Positions 61,612-64,000 of a stretch of DNA of 64,000 nucleotides are shown here, piece after piece. A model generated the notes under the pieces. It was not told where the DNA came from. It made no database searches and was given only the letters and a program-made list of their open reading frames with translations. The position numbers and the translations under genes were made by a program. This DNA comes from Lachnospiraceae bacterium 10-1. Lineage in GTDB: Bacteria; Bacillota; Clostridia; Lachnospirales; Lachnospiraceae. The number at the start of each line of letters is the position of its first letter. Position 1 is the stretch's first letter. Location: contig KE159810.1 in NCBI GenBank assembly GCA_000403495.2, positions 891,916-955,915 on the forward strand, read 5' to 3'.

Positions 61612-62490
61612 ATGCAAACCATAAGCCAAGTTGTCGAATTAACAGGAATAAGCCCCCGAACACTACAATACTATGACGAGATTGGATTATTAAAGCCAAG
61701 CGAATTGACCGAATCCGGCTATCGCCTATATGATGATGAAGCCTTGCAGAAGCTACAACAAATCCTGTTTTTTAAGGAATTGGGATTTAAGCTGAAAGAG
61801 ATTAAAGAAATTCTGCAAAAACCAGACTTTGATAGAATCAAGGCTTTCAAAAGGCAAAAAGAGTTGCTTTTGCTGAAGCGCAACCGGACAGACAGACTTA
61901 TACAGCTTCTTAGCCGCTTAGAGAAAGGAGAACAATGTATGAGTTTTAAAGAATTTGACCTGTCTGATTACATTACCGCTTTAGAGGATTTTAAAAATAA
62001 CAGCGCTGATGATGTTATCAAGCACTGGGGAAGTATTGAAAATTTTGATATGTTTATTCAAAAAATTAAAGATGATGAAGCAGAGGTAGCTAAACTTGCT
62101 ATTCAACAATTCGGCAGTATTGAAAAATACACCGAAGCCATGAAACATAATTTAGAGCATTTCTCTGAACTCATGGAAGCACAATTAACAGAAGAAGTGA
62201 AAGAAATTGGAAAACAATCTGATATTCTGTATGGCAGACTAACCGCTGATTTGTCAGAAGATGTTTCCTCCCCTAAAATACAATCCGTTGTAGATGAACT
62301 GTTGCAGCTTATACAGAAAAACAGCACCAGCGTATCTCTCGATAAGCCCTATATCAATGTTCTTATCAACACATATTCAAGCGATTATATTAAAAGCATG
62401 ACTGATAGCAAATATGGAGAGGGGGCTTCTGATTATATCGTAAAAGCGTTCCGTTACTACTCAGAGAACAACGCTTCCGAAAACAATTAG
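61612..62490 (+). CDS. MerR family regulator with TipAS-like domain
   Basis: 292-aa activator. The N-terminal MerR domain is clear (ISQVVELTGISPRTLQYYDEIGLLKPSELTESGYRLYDDEAL), with the dimerisation helix (~75-110). The C-terminal ~150 residues (WGSIENFDMFIQKIKDD, EAMKHNLEHFSELMEAQL) resemble the TipAS antibiotic-recognition domain that senses thiopeptide-like compounds. Start ATG at 61612 behind AAGGAG. Promoter with 19-bp spacer directly upstream. A conserved partner gene follows 157 bp later. Ligand unknown. Confidence 0.9.
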   Translation: MQTISQVVELTGISPRTLQYYDEIGLLKPSELTESGYRLYDDEALQKLQQILFFKELGFKLKEIKEILQKPDFDRIKAFKRQKELLLLKRNRTDRLIQLLSRLEKGEQCMSFKEFDLSDYITALEDFKNNSADDVIKHWGSIENFDMFIQKIKDDEAEVAKLAIQQFGSIEKYTEAMKHNLEHFSELMEAQLTEEVKEIGKQSDILYGRLTADLSEDVSSPKIQSVVDELLQLIQKNSTSVSLDKPYINVLINTYSSDYIKSMTDSKYGEGASDYIVKAFRYYSENNASENN

Positions 62491-62583
62491 AAACAACAGG
62501 AACTCACTCTCTAAAAATATATACCTACAATTAATCATTCTCACTATACCGAAAAATAACTTACCACACTTTAGAGAGCCTTA

Positions 62584-62612
62584 GTGACATTTGAATTTTC
62601 TTGTGGTATAGT
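62584..62612 (+). promoter_or_regulatory. Promoter of the gene at 62648
   Basis: GTGACA (62584-62589), 17-bp spacer, TATAGT (62607-62612), followed by GTGGACTTCCAC. A separate transcript from the MerR gene is therefore likely. Confidence 0.5.
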
Positions 62613-62647
62613 GGACTTCCACTTTTCGGAAAAGGAGTTGATGATGT

Positions 62648-63115
62648 ATGCCACAGATGAACAAAGGCGGTAAATTTATTTTCGGAAAATCACTGATACG
62701 AGATGATTTGACAATCCATCTCCCAACACAGGCTCTTACAGAGTACAACGCCACAGCAGAGGGAAAAATCTATCTTTTTACCGGAAGCAAGGTCACTGGC
62801 GGATTCAGCGTGACAAGAAAAGGGTTGTTAGAACCGTCAAAGTTAGGACACATTCTTACCGATAATCCGGCTTTACAAACTTATCAGACCACAGAGGGCG
62901 AATTTATCAAATACAAAGGACGGTCATACTGTTGGGTAAATATTTCAGAGAATGGTATAATTCAGCTTAATCAGCAGATATTAGACTTTCTTAATCTGAA
63001 GATTGGAATGGGACTATTGTCTATCCGAAGCAGTGATATAGCTTTTACAATGGGTGCAACCGGTCCTCTGTTGGAAAGAGCCGACAACTATGAGGGCGAA
63101 ATCAAAATTTACTGA
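62648..63115 (+). CDS. Conserved protein often beside MerR/TipAS regulators
   Basis: 155-aa soluble protein, no signal or membrane segment. N-terminal beta-rich stretch (GKFIFGKSLIRDDLTIHLP, GSKVTGGFSVTRKGLL) and a conserved C-terminal block (LLSIRSSDIAFTMGATGPLLERADNYEGEI). The LNLKIGMGLLSIRSSD part recalls SpoVT/AbrB-like swapped-hairpin folds, suggesting DNA binding, but I cannot confirm this. As I recall, such genes accompany MerR-type regulators in mobile elements. AAGGAG lies 10 bases before the ATG at 62648; ATG at 62657 is possible. Confidence 0.75.
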   Translation: MPQMNKGGKFIFGKSLIRDDLTIHLPTQALTEYNATAEGKIYLFTGSKVTGGFSVTRKGLLEPSKLGHILTDNPALQTYQTTEGEFIKYKGRSYCWVNISENGIIQLNQQILDFLNLKIGMGLLSIRSSDIAFTMGATGPLLERADNYEGEIKIY

Positions 63116-63145
63116 ACAATATCTACAGATTTTAGCAGAAATCTC

Positions 63146-63174
63146 TTGAAACATATCACATTCAATGGTATTAT
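63146..63174 (+). promoter_or_regulatory. Promoter of the antisense RNA
   Basis: TTGAAA (63146-63151), 17-bp spacer, TATTAT (63169-63174). Points to a transcript that starts near 63181 and runs toward the toxin gene's 3' end. Confidence 0.65.
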
Positions 63175-63180
63175 AACAAT

Positions 63181-63288
63181 ACAAAGGGAAAGCACCCACT
63201 CCAAAGTGGATGCTCCGAGTTTAGGTTAATGATTGTCCTTACGGACACCGCCTATCCTGTTGGCAGACAGGATAGGCATTTTTATTTT
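63181..63288 (+). ncRNA. Putative type I antitoxin antisense RNA
   Basis: About 108 nt from the inferred start at 63181 to the terminator T-run at ~63288. It contains hairpins GCACCCACT/AGTGGATGC (63192-63213) and GTCC-GGAC (63235-63246) and no open reading frame. It is complementary to the 3' untranslated end of the toxin mRNA and covers the last two codons of the toxin. The arrangement is that of TxpA/RatA-type systems. Transcription is inferred from the promoter and terminator only. Confidence 0.6.
63250..63288 (+). terminator. Terminator of the antisense RNA
   Basis: GCCTATCCTGT / ACAGGATAGGC, 11-bp perfect stem with TGGCAG loop, followed by ATTTTTATTTT. The toxin stop codon lies in the T-run on the opposite strand. 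Confidence 0.8.
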
Positions 63289-63401
63289 CGCTTGTTGTTT
63301 CTCTTATCGAGAAAGGCAAGCAACGCAACAATTAAGCTACCAAAGGACATCAGCAATGCTAATATTCCAATGAAAATCGAAATGATTTCAAAAGCTGTCA
63401 T
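63282..63401 (-). CDS. Putative holin-like toxin (type I TA, 39 aa)
   Basis: 39-aa single-pass membrane peptide (MTAFEIISIFIGILALLMSF then a hydrophobic continuation and the basic tail DKRNNKRK). The start, one long membrane helix and the Lys/Arg end match the holin-like toxin family related to TxpA/BsrG. A near-perfect GGAGGTG lies seven bases before ATG. A promoter lies 85 bp upstream, and the long leader carries CCTCCC (63453-63458 as GGGAGG on the plus strand) that can pair with the ribosome binding site GGGAGG (63410-63415). The mRNA probably ends in the hairpin at 63192-63213 (T-rich on the minus strand). Too short for usual gene finders. Confidence 0.75.
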   Translation of the reverse strand: MTAFEIISIFIGILALLMSFGSLIVALLAFLDKRNNKRK

Positions 63402-63492
63402 CGGCGCCACCTCCCTTCCTATGTATTCCGGCACGCCGGTTTTCATAAACTCGGGAGGCTACCACCCTGTCATGGGTACTTTCCGTAGATGT

Positions 63493-63521
63493 ATTGTAAC
63501 ACGAAGATATATGAATGGCAA
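63493..63521 (-). promoter_or_regulatory. Promoter of the holin-like toxin
   Basis: On the minus strand TTGCCA (63516-63521), 17-bp spacer, TACAAT (63493-63498). Places the transcription start near 63486 and gives a leader of ~85 nt. Confidence 0.65.
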
Positions 63522-63586
63522 TTAGTTCTTTAAATTTGTTTGCAGGTATCACAATACCCGCCCGAAATCCAGTATTCATCAAATAA

Positions 63587-63606
63587 TTAGAGCCATTTTA
63601 GAGCCA
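63587..63606. repeat. Two direct repeats TTAGAGCCA, 11-bp period
   Basis: TTAGAGCCA at 63587-63595 and 63598-63606; period 11 bp, one helical turn. May be a binding site of an integrase or excisionase. Function is inference. Confidence 0.5.
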
Positions 63607-63619
63607 ACAGGCAAAAAGC

Positions 63620-63660
63620 AATCCCGGAAACACCCATTTTATCAGCATTTCCGGGATTTT
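63620..63660. terminator. Terminator near the right end of the element remnant
   Basis: AATCCCGGAAA / TTTCCGGGATT, 11-bp perfect stem, 17-base loop, followed by TTT on the plus side and by GCTTTTTG on the minus side. No gene that it would serve remains nearby; it may have followed an integrase. Confidence 0.7.
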
Positions 63661-64000
63661 ATCCGTTACTCGAACTCGGCGTGTTCTTTGTTGCTCTTAA
63701 CTGTATTTGTTTAAGTTTTGTGCAAATACACGCCCTTTTTTACTTCAATTACATCATTTATTATGGCTTGCTGATTTTCTGTTGCCAAAATGTTGCCACG
63801 CATTTATTATAGCAAAACCCCACAAATTAGCAAGCCATTTTTCAAATGTTACGCAGTAAAAACCTATTTTTGAGGGTAAAGGTATAAAATATCGTTCTGC
63901 ATTTATGGCTCTTTGTCAAGTTAGTTGAATTAACACAATACTTTTAAACGAAGAAGATCAAATTTACATCTGCCATACATCTGTCTTTTTATTACTTTTA
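63661..64000. other. AT-rich stretch without recognisable gene
   Basis: No reading frame with a ribosome binding site and a plausible protein was found on either strand. The only structure seen is the phased repeat pair at 63780-63798. Possibly the remains of an integrase or attachment region. Confidence 0.5.
63780..63798. repeat. Two direct repeats TGTTGCCA, 11-bp period
   Basis: TGTTGCCA at 63780-63787 and 63791-63798, again one helical turn apart, as in the pair at 63587-63606. Candidate recombinase-binding site. Confidence 0.45.

Noticed and set aside
63229..63525. Plus-strand frame of 98 codons over the toxin locus
   Set aside because: Mostly antisense to the toxin and its leader; no ribosome binding site. 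The minus-strand 39-aa frame has a far better one.
1..64000. tRNA or rRNA genes, intact insertion sequences, prophage
   Set aside because: No cloverleaf-like region with a GTTCGAATC-type arm, no rRNA sequence, and no transposase or phage structural gene was recognised on either strand.

Overview
The window looks like a chromosomal segment of an anaerobic, low-GC Gram-positive bacterium of the Lachnospiraceae/Clostridia type. The evidence is indirect: a class III (oxygen-sensitive) ribonucleotide reductase pair, a flavodiiron protein, AT-rich intergenic DNA with strong AGGAGG-type ribosome binding sites, several protein families that I know mainly from gut Clostridia (RNHCP, CD3324, DUF6179/DUF6323), and an extracellular galactanase typical of gut polysaccharide users. 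No rRNA, tRNA, intact insertion sequence or CRISPR array was seen.

Layout. 0-6 kb: the tail of a response-regulator gene, the anaerobic RNR pair nrdD-nrdG on the plus strand, then a minus-strand LytTR regulator/DUF3021/ABC exporter operon. 6-16.5 kb: mostly minus-strand metabolic and envelope genes (FAD/Rieske oxidoreductase, flavodiiron protein, CutC, potassium channel, GH53 galactanase, an unrecognised 385-aa protein, a MATE exporter) with a divergent AraC regulator. 16.4-22.6 kb: a tight four-gene minus-strand cassette (MazG-like pyrophosphohydrolase, GIY-YIG/DUF2075 ATPase, NUDIX hydrolase, PLD/DEAD/DUF3427 helicase) that reads like an uncharacterised defence or nucleic-acid-conflict system. 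It is followed by a zinc-ribbon membrane protein whose NERD nuclease core seems to have been deleted in frame, and by a divergent two-TM coiled-coil protein. 23.6-30 kb: a membrane-stress-like operon (Gly/Arg-rich membrane protein, PspA, CbbX/SpoVK-like AAA+) and a hybrid sensor kinase.

30-48.5 kb: housekeeping and accessory genes, nearly all minus strand: peptidase T, an RNHCP protein, a CD3324-family protein, an epimerase, the DUF6179/DUF6323 pair, a nucleotidyltransferase-acetyltransferase fusion, a nitroreductase, a glycogen-debranching enzyme, upp (plus strand), a frameshifted acyltransferase, methyltransferase fragments, an S66 peptidase and a QueG-like iron-sulfur protein. 48.5-60.2 kb: one long minus-strand operon with a secreted/membrane protein, an ABC ATPase and permease, a coiled-coil Gly/Asn-rich membrane protein, a MoxR AAA+, a DUF58 protein and a 1483-aa protein with three von Willebrand A domains. 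This is a probable envelope machine related to the MoxR-DUF58-Bat systems.

60.3-64 kb: scar of an integrated mobile element. A GNAT gene has lost its 5' end beside a MobC-like fragment, which is joined to an XRE regulator lacking its N-terminus. An autoregulated MerR/TipAS-type regulator and a conserved partner follow, then a complete-looking type I toxin-antitoxin locus: a 39-aa holin-like toxin on the minus strand, with an antisense RNA on the plus strand that has its own promoter and terminator. The last ~400 bp hold a terminator and helically phased direct repeats but no recognisable gene.
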